DNA of 64,000 nt. Origin: Lysobacter sp036697405. Lineage in GTDB: Bacteria > Pseudomonadota > Gammaproteobacteria > Xanthomonadales > Xanthomonadaceae. A model generated the notes under the pieces. It saw nothing but the letters and a program-made list of their open reading frames with translations. It was not told the DNA's origin and did no database searches. Position numbers and translations under genes: made by a program. The stretch is taken from contig NZ_JBAHWA010000001.1 in assembly GCF_036697405.1 (NCBI RefSeq), forward strand, positions 434,001 through 498,000, given 5' to 3'. Below, one piece after another: positions 1 through 9,100 of this stretch (position 1 is the first letter of the stretch; every line of letters begins with the position of its first letter).

Positions 1-364
1 CGATATCCGGGCCGACCTGGCGCGCCGCAACATACCTGTCGTCGAGGGCCGAATCACCGAGATAGCCCATCGCGGGGGCCATAACGCCACCGTCAAGCTC
101 GATAACGGCCCCAGCATCGCGGTCGACATCCTGTTCGCGCACCCGCGCAACAAGCCGTCCGCAAGCCTGCATGAATCACTGGGCCTCGCCACGGTCGATA
201 CGCCCCTTGGCATCATCCTCAAGGTCGACGAGCGCCGCGAAACCAGCATGCCCGGCATCTACGCCGCCGGCGACCTCGCCAACCCCCTCCTGCCCTCGGT
301 CACCCTCGCATCATCGAACGGCGCGATGGCGGGTATCTTCGCCCAGCAATCGATGTTGGCTTGA
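1..364 (+). CDS. NAD(P)/FAD-dependent oxidoreductase, thioredoxin-reductase-like (3' part only)
   Basis: The gene enters from outside the window; its last 120 codons are read from base 2 to a TGA at 362-364. The C-terminal half shows the late FAD-binding motif GIYAAGDLAN, followed by an alanine/serine-rich segment, as in thioredoxin reductases and related two-domain flavoproteins. In that family this motif contacts the FAD and the C-terminal helix closes the domain. The N-terminal Rossmann motif and the redox CxxC, if present, lie outside the window, so the electron acceptor cannot be named. It is probably a cytoplasmic thiol or pyridine-nucleotide flavoenzyme. Confidence 0.8.
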   Translation, partial: DIRADLARRNIPVVEGRITEIAHRGGHNATVKLDNGPSIAVDILFAHPRNKPSASLHESLGLATVDTPLGIILKVDERRETSMPGIYAAGDLANPLLPSVTLASSNGAMAGIFAQQSMLA

Positions 365-473
365 GAGTAGAGAGTCTTTCCTTCGGGTGCCGCGAACCGC
401 CATATCGTGAAGTTTGCGGCCGGTGTCACCAGAGCCGTTTGCGTCCAACCGCTTTTAGAGAAGCCTGACCCAC

Positions 474-1316
474 ATGGACTTTGAACACGTCACCTTCGAC
501 CTGCCACAAGGGACCTTTCACGCGCTGCAGGGCGGTGATCCCGATGGTCAGCCGACGCTTGTCTTGCACGGGTTCCCGGACCATCCGCCGACCGCGAAGC
601 CCTTCCTTGCCGAACTCGGTCGCCGTGGACGTCACGTCGTCGCCCCTTGGCTTCGCGGTTACGCCCCGTCCCCGACCGAGGGGGCGTTCGACATGGCTGC
701 CCTCACCGGCGACGTGCTCGCGCTGATCGACCGCTGGTCCCCCGGGCGAACCGTAGAGTTGATTGGTCACGATTGGGGCGGCGCGATCACATACGATGTC
801 TGCGCCACCGCGCCGGAGCGGATCGAACGCGCAGTCACGATGGCATTCCCTCACCCACTGACGTTTCTGAGCCAGCCGCGCCTCGCTCAGCTACGCCGCA
901 GCTGGTACATGGGACTCTTCCAACTGCCGGGAAGCGGCTGGATCGTCAGCGCCCGAGATCTCGCCCTCATCGACCACCTATGGCGTCAGTGGTCGCCCGG
1001 CCTATCGCTCGATCCAGCTCTCCATGCAGAGCTACACGAGACCCTGCGGGCGAGCATGCCTGCGCCCTTGCGCTACTACCGGGGGCTGCTGCGACCCGGC
1101 ATGCTTGGAGCGATGCGCCGCCTATCTCAACCGATCTCAACGCCCCTGCTGCAGCTCCACGGTTCCGACGATGGCTGCATCTTCCCCCAACTGGTCGACG
1201 ACAGACATCGGTTCGCCGGGCCACACAAGCTGGAAGTCGTCCCTGACGTCGGTCACTTCCTGCACATCGAAGCCCCCGAAGCGATCGCGGAACGGATCGC
1301 GGTATGGGCCGAGTAG
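474..1316 (+). CDS. Alpha/beta-fold hydrolase, epoxide-hydrolase type
   Basis: This 280-residue protein has the alpha/beta-hydrolase plan: oxyanion motif HGFPDHP near residue 30, nucleophile elbow GHDWGG with Asp100, a later HGSDDG acid loop and the catalytic GHFLHIE histidine near the C-terminus. An aspartate rather than a serine at the elbow is the mark of epoxide hydrolases and haloalkane dehalogenases, which form an alkyl-enzyme ester. No signal peptide is seen, so it should be cytoplasmic. It starts about 110 bases after the flavoenzyme on the same strand and could be co-transcribed. The substrate is unknown. Confidence 0.85.
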   Translation: MDFEHVTFDLPQGTFHALQGGDPDGQPTLVLHGFPDHPPTAKPFLAELGRRGRHVVAPWLRGYAPSPTEGAFDMAALTGDVLALIDRWSPGRTVELIGHDWGGAITYDVCATAPERIERAVTMAFPHPLTFLSQPRLAQLRRSWYMGLFQLPGSGWIVSARDLALIDHLWRQWSPGLSLDPALHAELHETLRASMPAPLRYYRGLLRPGMLGAMRRLSQPISTPLLQLHGSDDGCIFPQLVDDRHRFAGPHKLEVVPDVGHFLHIEAPEAIAERIAVWAE

Positions 1317-1410
1317 CGGATCGCCAACTCTGGCCGAAGGTAGGACCGCCCACAAGGTCGCGTTAAAGGCGCTTTCATGGCGCGGGGCCGGGCTTGACTG
1401 CCGACCACCG

Positions 1411-1704
1411 CTACGCTTCGGGCGCCTGCGCGCCCATGGCCGCAGGGGGCGACCCCGCACCCCGGTCGGCCTGCGCCCTACCCCCTTCCTTGTATAGGTT
1501 GTACACCGCGCCATAGCGCGCGATCGCGCGGCATTCGCCGGCCGGCAGCTCGTAGCGGGCACCCTGCTCGGTCAGACACGTGCAGCTGCGTTCCTGACGC
1601 GCCCCGTCCGCGTCAACGCCCTCGCCGGCCGCCATGCACAGCAGCCGCTGACTCGCGCCACTATCAACCCTGGATGCCCCCGTGTCGTTCGAGCCGAGCA
1701 TCAT
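1411..1704 (-). pseudogene. Remnant of a filamentous-phage Zot/pI assembly protein C-terminus
   Basis: The 97-codon open frame carries a cysteine-rich segment (LLCMAAGEG, then CTCLTEQGARY, then CRAIARYGAVYN) that I recognise as the C-terminal periplasmic part of Zot-like pI proteins in filamentous phages of Xanthomonas and its relatives. The N-terminal ATPase part with Walker motifs is absent. Upstream in the same frame a stop codon lies about 16 codons before the first ATG, and no other phage gene is recognisable nearby. I infer a decayed inovirus remnant. The last 25 residues are low-complexity read-through. The family call is from memory of the motif, not a search. Confidence 0.45.
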
Positions 1705-2084
1705 CCAACGCCGGCAAGCAATTCCACATTCACGGACAAACTGTCGTGGTCATACATCGCCCAGGCCGGACAACCTGCGCAGGTTCGCACTGGCGACCAG
1801 TCCGGCATGCTGGTGGCGGCGGCATGTCGTGTGCAGCGAACACGCCCGCTGCATAGGCCACGCGTCTGCCCACGATCGTCAGCAATGACGTGGTGTCCGC
1901 AATGTCACCCTCGAGACAGGCAAAGCATTCGATACCGGAGGAGGACAACGGAAGGTTTGTTGCTTGGAACTCCCCTGCGGCAGAAAGGCGGGAGGGGGAA
2001 GGCGCCTAGCTGCCGCGGGGGAGTGGAACACTCAAGCGGCCGGGAAGTTCTTCGTCTCCGGACGCTTCACGCCAGCCGGTGATC
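1705..2084. other. Gene-poor stretch beside the phage remnant
   Basis: No convincing gene is seen. Short open frames on both strands lack ribosome binding sites and recognisable domains. The only structure is the imperfect inverted repeat at 1969-2024. It may be decayed phage DNA, given the Zot-like fragment next to it. Confidence 0.4.
1969..2024. repeat. Imperfect 15-bp inverted repeat
   Basis: ACTCCCCTGCGGCAG at 1969-1983 is matched by CTGCCGCGGGGGAGT at 2010-2024, with one mismatch and a 26-base purine-rich loop. No T-run follows on either strand, so it is not a typical intrinsic terminator. Filamentous phages carry large origin hairpins, but a link to one is only a guess from the neighbouring remnant. 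Confidence 0.5.
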
Positions 2085-2834
2085 CTATTGATCCGGCTTG
2101 CCTGGCAAGCTCAGATCACCCGAAGAGATCTTGTAGACGTCGACTACGCACAGCAGCGGCGCATGCACGCTGGCGTTGACGCGCAGACCGGCAGTGACCC
2201 CATCAAAGCGGCTGCCTTGTACGACGCCGATGTCCTCGAAAGGCACTTTCACTTCCACTGTTTCGGCATCGAGCGTGGGACTCCAGCCCGGGCTGTCCAG
2301 CAGCATGGGAAATCCCGGCCATGTCTTCGGAAGTCTCGGTTTGACGCCTTTGGGGATATCCACCACAGCCAGCGCATCGGGGCCGCAGGCATCGTTCGGC
2401 TTGAGCACGACCCAATGGCTGTGCCAAAGGTTCCCGTCGTTGTCGCGCTTGCCGTCACCGTTCTCGTCGTACAGCGGCGTGTCGTCGAAATCCGGGTGAG
2501 CGGTGACGGCCAGGGCAAGGATGCCGGCCGCCTTTTCGAATCCGACTTCGTACGGATCGATGGTGGTGGGCCAGACATAGGAAAAGACATCGCTACCGGC
2601 GAGCTTGCCCGTGGCTGCTGGGACACTTCTGCCAGCCTTGCCGGAAACGGCCATGTGAAAAGTGGCGACGTTTCCCTCCGTGGAAATCTTCGTATGGACG
2701 ATATCGAAGTCAGTCGTCACGGCCTTGTTGGCAGCCGGTTTGATGCCGCCGGTGTGATTCTTGCCGTCATGCGCAAAGCTCATGCTGGCGACGACCACGA
2801 GCGGTAGGAGAACCAGGAATCCAGACAGCTTCAT
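2085..2834 (-). CDS. Secreted protein of unknown function
   Basis: The start is placed at the ATG at 2834 because GGAG lies 7 bases upstream and the product then opens with a clean signal peptide (KLSGFLVLLPLVVVASMSFA). The 249-residue product should be periplasmic or secreted. It holds an acidic loop DENGDGKRDNDG that resembles a single EF-hand calcium loop, and a conserved-looking middle with HSHWVVLKP. I do not recognise the family. Its 5' end faces away from the HD-like gene, which lies upstream on the same strand with a gap of about 120 bases. Function unknown. Confidence 0.75.
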   Translation of the reverse strand: MKLSGFLVLLPLVVVASMSFAHDGKNHTGGIKPAANKAVTTDFDIVHTKISTEGNVATFHMAVSGKAGRSVPAATGKLAGSDVFSYVWPTTIDPYEVGFEKAAGILALAVTAHPDFDDTPLYDENGDGKRDNDGNLWHSHWVVLKPNDACGPDALAVVDIPKGVKPRLPKTWPGFPMLLDSPGWSPTLDAETVEVKVPFEDIGVVQGSRFDGVTAGLRVNASVHAPLLCVVDVYKISSGDLSLPGKPDQ

Positions 2835-2957
2835 CGGATAACTCCATGGATTGAGGGCAGATGTCGAGACCATCCTCACTATTTCCGGACCCGGCCGCCT
2901 CCTACCTTTGGGTGATCCGGCGTCCGTACGAAAGAGCCAGAAGGTGCAGCGGCCGCG

Positions 2958-3476
2958 TCACGACGGACGCGCGCCCAATGCATAACCGAGGACGTGTACC
3001 GCGAAGCGAGTTCGCAGTGCACGGTCCAGGCGCGTCATCGGAAGCTGCTGCATGATCCTGTCGACCGCAAAGCGGGGCAGCACATGTCGCCGCCAACCGC
3101 ATGTCGCGTTGATCCAGTTGGCTTGGCGGAACGTTTCGACAACGACGCCGCGCCTATAACGTGCGAATACGCTGTATCTATGCCGGATCATCGCCGTTAT
3201 CTCGACGTCCCAGTGCATGCGATCCGTCTCTTGCAAGTATCCGGAGACCGAAGCATGCCCTTCCCCAACCGCATCTTCCGAACCTTGCCAGTAGGGAAGA
3301 TCCTGGTAGACCGCGGCGATCACCAGCTTGTCGAGGTCGCTCGCATCACTGCCGCCAAGGGAGTGGTGCAAGTTGACAATCCGGTAGGTGCAGTTCCGAT
3401 ATGCATCGCAGTCGCTACCCAGCACGGCCGCGTGTCGTTCAAGCAAGCCATCCAGGCAGGGAACATTGACGAGCAT
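2958..3476 (-). CDS. HD-fold protein with lost metal ligands (probable pseudoenzyme)
   Basis: The 172-residue product aligns along its whole length with the HD-domain protein encoded at 10955-11494, which supports the start at 3476 (MLVNVP, with GGAG 9 bases upstream). At the metal-binding positions the intact paralogue has NHVYRLLN, FHDIGIW and QADLID; this one has NCTYRIVN, YQDLPYW and QANWIN. The first His, the His of HD and the late Asp are therefore replaced. The frame is open and the rest of the fold is kept, so it looks like a maintained non-catalytic protein, perhaps a ligand sensor or binding partner. It is transcribed divergently from the sensor kinase. Confidence 0.6.
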   Translation of the reverse strand: MLVNVPCLDGLLERHAAVLGSDCDAYRNCTYRIVNLHHSLGGSDASDLDKLVIAAVYQDLPYWQGSEDAVGEGHASVSGYLQETDRMHWDVEITAMIRHRYSVFARYRRGVVVETFRQANWINATCGWRRHVLPRFAVDRIMQQLPMTRLDRALRTRFAVHVLGYALGARPS

Positions 3477-3724
3477 CAGCATGCTCTCCGTGAGTCCAGT
3501 TGCGGGACCGTCCTGCATGGCCGAGCTCTTGCAGCCCGATGCGATGCGGGTGTCGCACACAGGATGGAGCGCTTCGGGCGCGGACATCTCCCCCAAAAGG
3601 GGGGGCGCGAGGTGCGCTTTACGGTTTTTGTTTGCCGTGCCTACAATGGCTTTTCCGGCACCGAAGTGCTGGCCCCGGGTCGGGGCTTAGCCCTCATTCC
3701 TGTCGACGATCGGGACCGTCGCTC

Positions 3725-6700
3725 ATGCGATTCAGCGTGCCTTTGCTCGTGCTGCTCGCCACGCTGCCGGCGGTCCAAGCCATCGCGTCCGGAAATGTGC
3801 CCGTCCCGCTCGAGGACTACGAGCGAACGGTACTGAATCCCGAGCTCGGCGCGCCAGCTTCGGCCATCGAGATGGTCCAGTCACCGGGCGGTTTCCTGTG
3901 GTTCAGCACCACAGACGGGCTCTATCGTTCCGATGGCGTTTCGTTCGAGCGGCTCGACATACCTGGCCTGCGCAGCTCCGGCGGCTTCGCCACCTTCAAC
4001 CTTACGCCTGATACAGAAGGCGGACTTTGGCTCTCCGGCAATGGCGGTGGCACGGTCCATGTGAAGGATGGGCGCATAACAGAGTACGGCGAACGCGAAG
4101 GCCTGCCGGCCAACAAGGCGGTGCGAAATGTGGTGCAGGCAGGCGACACTACGCTGGCCGGCACGCTCGCCGGGGTATTCGAGTTACGGGGCAACCGCTG
4201 GGTCCAGGTTCCACCGATGCCGGAACTGGCGGACAAGCCCATCGAGCGGGCCGCTACCGACAGCAAAGGACGCGTGTGGTTCGTCAGCGGAGGGGCCGCC
4301 TACTACGGAAAGTGGGGCGGAGCCTCCTACCGTCGGGTGCCCTTGCCCGTAAATTCAGACCTGACCCATGGGCTGTTGAACGGCCCGGACGGCAGCGTCT
4401 GGTACTGGCGGCACGGCGGCGAGCAGGACAACCTCTGCCGCCTGTTTCCAGAGTCCCGTTCTGCGTGCTGGCACGTCTCGGAAATCCATACCCCCGTGTT
4501 CGAACCTGACGGCACGCTGTGGGGGCTGCGCAAGGGCCGCGTGTTCCGCCTGACCGGAGCCACGGCGATGAGCGGAGCCGATCCGGAAGAAGTAAACAGG
4601 CGCGCCCAGTTCCTCGATCTAAAGGTCGCCACGCTCGCACGCTCGCGCGATGGCAGCCTTTGGGCGATGAGCTCGGAAAACGTCACGCGGTTGCGGGCAC
4701 CGGCGATGCGCCCTGCCCGCACGCCGTCCGGTGGTCTAGCCGCAGGCACGAACGGCGACCTTTGGCTGATCAGCTACAGCCGCGGTCTGATGCGTATCGG
4801 CCCTGTGGGCGCGACTCCCGGACTCCACGTCGGCGAAGACGGAACCCTGTGGAGCCCGGCATCACTGAAGGATCGCGACCCATCGCCGTACCTGCCCTTC
4901 GATGGAGTGGTCGACCCTGCCGAAAGCGTCGTACTGGAGCGTTACCAGAGCGGCCTGTTCAGCGGCTTCCGTATCACGAGCGACGAAAGCAGTGGCGATG
5001 TTTACGTCAACCGCATGTCGCCAGCCGGTTTGGTGAGGCTGTCTGGTGGAAAGCCGGAGGACGTGCCGCTGCCTCCTCTGGAAGCCGGTGCTGCAGTGCG
5101 CGGCGTGCAGCGCGATCGGAGCGGCAAGCTCTGGATCAGCGTGAGTTCCAACCGGGTGCCGCTATACAGGCGCGAAGGAAACCAGTGGCACCCCGTCACC
5201 CTGCCGATTACCCCTGCGGTCGTGCCTGGCAGCCTGGCCATAGATCGCGACGACACGCTCTGGTTGGCCACCAGGCAGCACGGAATCCTGGCGATGCAAG
5301 GAGGGCGACTGCGCGAGTACGGCCCCCACCAAGGCATTCGTATCGGACAGGTCTACGGAGTCTTCCCCATCGGAGGACAGGTGTGGGCATCGGGCAGCGA
5401 AGGTCTGTTCCTGCGCACCGCGGATACCTTCTTTCCCTTGGTGGGTGTCGATGACGAAGTGTTCGCAGGCGTGACCGGGTTGGTGCAGATTGCCAACGGC
5501 GACGCCTGGTTCGCGGGCGAAGGCGGAATTTTCCGCATCGAAGCCAGGGAATGGCGCTCCGTGCTTGATGACCCACGTCACCGCGTCCGCTATCTGCGCC
5601 TGGGTCGCCTGGACGGCATTACTTCGCAGGCAGCCAAAGGGCCTTATCCATCGGCCGCCCAGACGACCGACGGAACCCTGTGGTTCGCGATGCAGGGCGG
5701 TCTGTACCCTGTGGACCCGCGTAGATACGCACGGCGCGCCCCCGCTCCCCGTGTGGTGCCAACGCGCATCGCCATAGACGAGACGCCATGGAACGCCGCC
5801 GGCGCACTCGAGCTTTCACCGGATGCGCGGCGCCTCTCCATTGGGTACCAAACACCTGGCGCCATTCGTGGCGAACGCACGCGCTTCCGCTACCGCCTGA
5901 CGAGGGATGGCCAGCAGGGCGAGTGGCTGGACCAGGGCAATCGACGACAGTTGTTCCTCGACCGCATTCCGCACGGCCGATATGTCCTTGAACTGGCGGC
6001 GTCCGATCGCGAGGGCTATTGGTCTGGGCCGGTAAGCACGCTTGTCTTCCGCGTGCTGCCGGCCTTCTACCAGACATGGTGGTTTCGTGCATTGCTGGCC
6101 TTGGCCGTGCTGTGCCTGGCCGTACTGCTGTACAGGGTACGGACGCGACAGTTGGCCGCACGCATTCGCGGCGAAATGAATGCCCGTCTCCGCGAGCGCG
6201 AGCGCATCGCGCGCGACCTGCACGACACGCTGCTGCAAAGCATGCAAGGCCTCGTGCTGAGTTTTCAGGCCATTGCCACGAAACTGCCTGCACACGACCC
6301 CCTGCACGAACGGATGACGAAGGTGCTCGCGCGAACGCAGGCACTGATCCGTGAGGGGCGCGACCGCGTCCACTTGCTCCGCGATCCCGAGGCCGGCACT
6401 CTGGACTTGCCCGAATGCCTGCAGGTGCACGCGCGTGATCTGGCGGAAGAACACGGAATGCTCTGCGAAGTGGACGTGCCCCATCCTCCTAGGCCGTTGG
6501 CGCCCCTCGTCTATGATGAACTGCGCCAGATGGGACGCGAGGCGATCACCAACGCCTTCCTGCATTCCCGCGGAGAGCGCGTCGTCGTTGCCGTGACCTA
6601 CACGGATTTCGGCGTGATGCTGAAGGTGCAGGACGACGGTATCGGCATGCCAGGCAATGGCGTAAAGACCGAGGGACACTGGGGCCTGCAGGGCATGCGC

Positions 6701-6844
6701 GAACGCGCGCAGGCGATAGGTGCGACGCTTTCAATCGGCAAAGCCGAGCCCCAAGGCACGGATTTGAAGGTATTCGTGCCTGCCGACAAAGCGTATCCAT
6801 CAGCGAAGAAGCCATCGAGCCGGATGGCGGAGGTCATCTCATGA
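3725..6844 (+). CDS. Propeller-type sensor histidine kinase (Reg_prop / Y_Y_Y / HisKA_3)
   Basis: The ATG at 3725 gives a 1039-residue protein with a signal peptide (residues 1-20). A long periplasmic part of repeated strands (GGLWLS, GRVWFV, GSVWYW, GTLWFA and similar) forms the two-component-regulator propeller, followed by a Y_Y_Y domain near residues 715-780. One membrane helix lies at about 783-805. In the cytoplasm come a HisKA_3 dimerisation domain with RDLHDTLLQ (His833 as phospho-acceptor) and an ATPase domain with DDGIGMPG. Such kinases often sense polymeric or envelope-derived ligands. Its stop overlaps the start of the response regulator (ATGA), so the two should be translationally coupled. 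Confidence 0.9.
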   Translation: MRFSVPLLVLLATLPAVQAIASGNVPVPLEDYERTVLNPELGAPASAIEMVQSPGGFLWFSTTDGLYRSDGVSFERLDIPGLRSSGGFATFNLTPDTEGGLWLSGNGGGTVHVKDGRITEYGEREGLPANKAVRNVVQAGDTTLAGTLAGVFELRGNRWVQVPPMPELADKPIERAATDSKGRVWFVSGGAAYYGKWGGASYRRVPLPVNSDLTHGLLNGPDGSVWYWRHGGEQDNLCRLFPESRSACWHVSEIHTPVFEPDGTLWGLRKGRVFRLTGATAMSGADPEEVNRRAQFLDLKVATLARSRDGSLWAMSSENVTRLRAPAMRPARTPSGGLAAGTNGDLWLISYSRGLMRIGPVGATPGLHVGEDGTLWSPASLKDRDPSPYLPFDGVVDPAESVVLERYQSGLFSGFRITSDESSGDVYVNRMSPAGLVRLSGGKPEDVPLPPLEAGAAVRGVQRDRSGKLWISVSSNRVPLYRREGNQWHPVTLPITPAVVPGSLAIDRDDTLWLATRQHGILAMQGGRLREYGPHQGIRIGQVYGVFPIGGQVWASGSEGLFLRTADTFFPLVGVDDEVFAGVTGLVQIANGDAWFAGEGGIFRIEAREWRSVLDDPRHRVRYLRLGRLDGITSQAAKGPYPSAAQTTDGTLWFAMQGGLYPVDPRRYARRAPAPRVVPTRIAIDETPWNAAGALELSPDARRLSIGYQTPGAIRGERTRFRYRLTRDGQQGEWLDQGNRRQLFLDRIPHGRYVLELAASDREGYWSGPVSTLVFRVLPAFYQTWWFRALLALAVLCLAVLLYRVRTRQLAARIRGEMNARLRERERIARDLHDTLLQSMQGLVLSFQAIATKLPAHDPLHERMTKVLARTQALIREGRDRVHLLRDPEAGTLDLPECLQVHARDLAEEHGMLCEVDVPHPPRPLAPLVYDELRQMGREAITNAFLHSRGERVVVAVTYTDFGVMLKVQDDGIGMPGNGVKTEGHWGLQGMRERAQAIGATLSIGKAEPQGTDLKVFVPADKAYPSAKKPSSRMAEVIS

Positions 6845-7479
6845 GCACGCTCGAAGCCCCCATTCGCATCCTGACCGTCGACGACCATCCGGTGCTGCGC
6901 GAGGGCATCGCCGCGATGCTGGAAGCGGACGGCCGTTTCCAGGTCGCCGGCTTCGCCGAATCGGCCGAGGCCGCGCTGGCGGCCTTTCCGCTCGTGCGTC
7001 CTGACATCACGCTGATGGACCTGCAAATGCCAGGCATGGGCGGACTGAAAGGAATCCACGCCTTACGCGGCATTTTTCCCTCGGCACGCGTGGTGGTGCT
7101 GACGACATACCGCGGCGACTCGAACGCCCGGGAAGCTCTGGCCGCCGGCGCCAGCGGCTACCTGCTAAAGACCGCACTCCTCGACGAACTCGTGCAATGC
7201 CTGCAGAAGGTGCACGCCGGAGGCCGTTACATCTGCGCGGAGCTGTGCTCGGACATTGCCACGCACCTGGGCGAGGAATCTCTCACTGCGCGCGAGCGCC
7301 GAATTCTTGAACTGCTTGCCGAAGGACTCGAGAACAAGCGCATCGCCGGCCGGTTATCGATTTCGGCGGAGACGGTCAAATCCCACTTGGGCAGCCTGTT
7401 CGAGAAGCTGGGCGCACACAATCGCTCTGAAGCCATCCGCATCGCCCGGCGCCGGGGCATGTTGAACCCGGACGGATAA
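6841..7479 (+). CDS. NarL/FixJ-family response regulator
   Basis: This 212-residue protein has an N-terminal receiver domain (acidic pair in TVDDHP, phospho-acceptor Asp60 in LMDLQMPG, Lys in YLLKTALL) and a C-terminal LuxR-type helix-turn-helix at about residues 147-205 (LTARERRILELLAEG, then ISAETVKSHL). It overlaps the kinase gene by four bases and is its evident partner. Targets cannot be read from the sequence. The catalase and hydrolase genes directly downstream are the natural candidates. Confidence 0.93.
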   Translation: MSTLEAPIRILTVDDHPVLREGIAAMLEADGRFQVAGFAESAEAALAAFPLVRPDITLMDLQMPGMGGLKGIHALRGIFPSARVVVLTTYRGDSNAREALAAGASGYLLKTALLDELVQCLQKVHAGGRYICAELCSDIATHLGEESLTARERRILELLAEGLENKRIAGRLSISAETVKSHLGSLFEKLGAHNRSEAIRIARRRGMLNPDG

Positions 7480-7499
7480 GCCGCTTGCGGTTGCACCCG

Positions 7500-7517
7500 C
7501 TCCCCCGGATTGGGGAG
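7500..7517 (+). terminator. Hairpin after the two-component operon
   Basis: CTCCCC and GGGGAG flank a six-base loop 20 bases after the response-regulator stop. No T-run follows, so it may be a weak terminator or an RNA-stabilising stem. Confidence 0.3.
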
Positions 7518-7611
7518 GCCGCATTGCTCCACTTGGCCCATGACCGTCGCCCACCACGGCGGGAAGCTGTCCCTGCGGCCGTAGTGGGCCGCGGCTCCAG
7601 GGAACGCGTCA

Positions 7612-9066
7612 ATGACCAAGCACCTCACCCATGCCAACGGCAGTCCGGTTGCGGATAACGTCAACACTCTCACCGCGGGTCCGGGTGGACCCGCCCTCCT
7701 GCAGGACATCTGGCTGCTCGAGAAACTCGCGCATTTCGACCGCGAGGTGATACCCGAGCGGCGCATGCACGCAAAAGGAGCTGGAGCCTACGGGACGTTT
7801 ACCGTTACCCACGATATAACCCGTTATTCGAAGGCGAAGCTCTTTTCCCATGTCGGCAAGACGACTTCGGTCTTCGTCCGCTTCTCCACGGTCGCCGGTG
7901 AACGCGGCGCGGCCGATGCGGAGCGCGACATCCGCGGATTCGCGGTTAAGTTCTACACGGAAGAAGGCAATTGGGACATCGTCGGCAACAACACGCCCGT
8001 GTTCTTTTTCCGCGATCCGCTGCGCTTCCCCGACCTGAACCATGCGGTCAAGCGCGATCCGCGCACCGGGCTGCGCAGCGCCACCAGCAACTGGGACTTC
8101 TGGACCCTACTGCCGGAAGCGCTGCACCAGGTGACGATCGTCATGAGCGATCGTGGCATTCCGCGCAGCTATCGCCACATGCACGGGTTCGGCAGCCACA
8201 CCTTCAGCATGGTCAACGCCGAAGGCAAGCGCGTCTGGGTGAAGTTTCATTTCCGCAGCGCACAGGGCACGCAGAATCTCGAGGATGCGGACGCCGCCGC
8301 GGTCATGGGCGCCGACCGCGAGAGCCATCACCGCGACCTGTTCGATGCGATCGAACGCGGCGAATACCCATCTTGGACGCTGTACATCCAGGTGATGACT
8401 GAGGACCAGGCGCGCCTGCATCGCCACAGTCCGTTCGACCTCACCAAGGTATGGCCGAAGGCGGAATTCCCCTTGATCGAAGTGGGCGTTCTGCAGCTTG
8501 ACCGAAACCCGGAAAATTTCTTCGCCGAGGTCGAGCAGGCCGCGTTCTCGCCCGCCAATATCGTGCCAGGCGTCGGCTTCTCTCCCGATCGCATGTTGCA
8601 GGCACGCCTGTTCTCATACGGCGACGCCCAGCGCTATCGGCTTGGCGTGAACTTCGGCAGCATTCCGGTCAATGCGCCGAAATGCCCCTACCACAGCTAC
8701 CACCGCGACGGCGCCATGCGTGCCGACGGCAATCTCGGCCGGACACCGGCTTACTTTCCGAACAGCGTGGGCGAGTGGCAGGAGCGTCCCGACTCGCGCG
8801 AACCGCCACTGCCGCTGGAAGGCGATGCCGACCACTGGGAGTACGGCAGCGAGGACCATTTCGAGCAGCCGGGCGCCCTCTTCCGCCTGATGACGCCCGC
8901 CGAACGGAAGCGTCTTTTCGACAATACGATTCGCTCCCTTGGCGATGCTCCACTCGCAGTAAGACAACGCCACGTGCACAACTGCTTGCGGGCGGACAGG
9001 GCCTATGGCGAAGGCATGGCTTGGGCATTGGGACTCGAGATTCCCCGCGCCGCTGAGCCCGCCTGA
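7612..9066 (+). CDS. Haem catalase, small-subunit (clade 3) type
   Basis: The 484-residue product has all catalase landmarks: active-site His53 in ERRMHAKGAGAYG, the distal Asn in GNNTPVFFFRD, and the proximal haem ligand Tyr336 in RLFSYGDAQRYRLG. Its length fits the small-subunit clade 3 enzymes that dismutate hydrogen peroxide in the cytoplasm. It has no signal peptide. It follows the two-component pair after 132 bases, which contain a GC-rich hairpin, and it precedes two hydrolase genes on the same strand. Control by the upstream regulator is plausible but not shown. Confidence 0.95.
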   Translation: MTKHLTHANGSPVADNVNTLTAGPGGPALLQDIWLLEKLAHFDREVIPERRMHAKGAGAYGTFTVTHDITRYSKAKLFSHVGKTTSVFVRFSTVAGERGAADAERDIRGFAVKFYTEEGNWDIVGNNTPVFFFRDPLRFPDLNHAVKRDPRTGLRSATSNWDFWTLLPEALHQVTIVMSDRGIPRSYRHMHGFGSHTFSMVNAEGKRVWVKFHFRSAQGTQNLEDADAAAVMGADRESHHRDLFDAIERGEYPSWTLYIQVMTEDQARLHRHSPFDLTKVWPKAEFPLIEVGVLQLDRNPENFFAEVEQAAFSPANIVPGVGFSPDRMLQARLFSYGDAQRYRLGVNFGSIPVNAPKCPYHSYHRDGAMRADGNLGRTPAYFPNSVGEWQERPDSREPPLPLEGDADHWEYGSEDHFEQPGALFRLMTPAERKRLFDNTIRSLGDAPLAVRQRHVHNCLRADRAYGEGMAWALGLEIPRAAEPA

Positions 9067-9100
9067 CGGCACGACAGTGTCCCGAACGATGGAGAGCATC

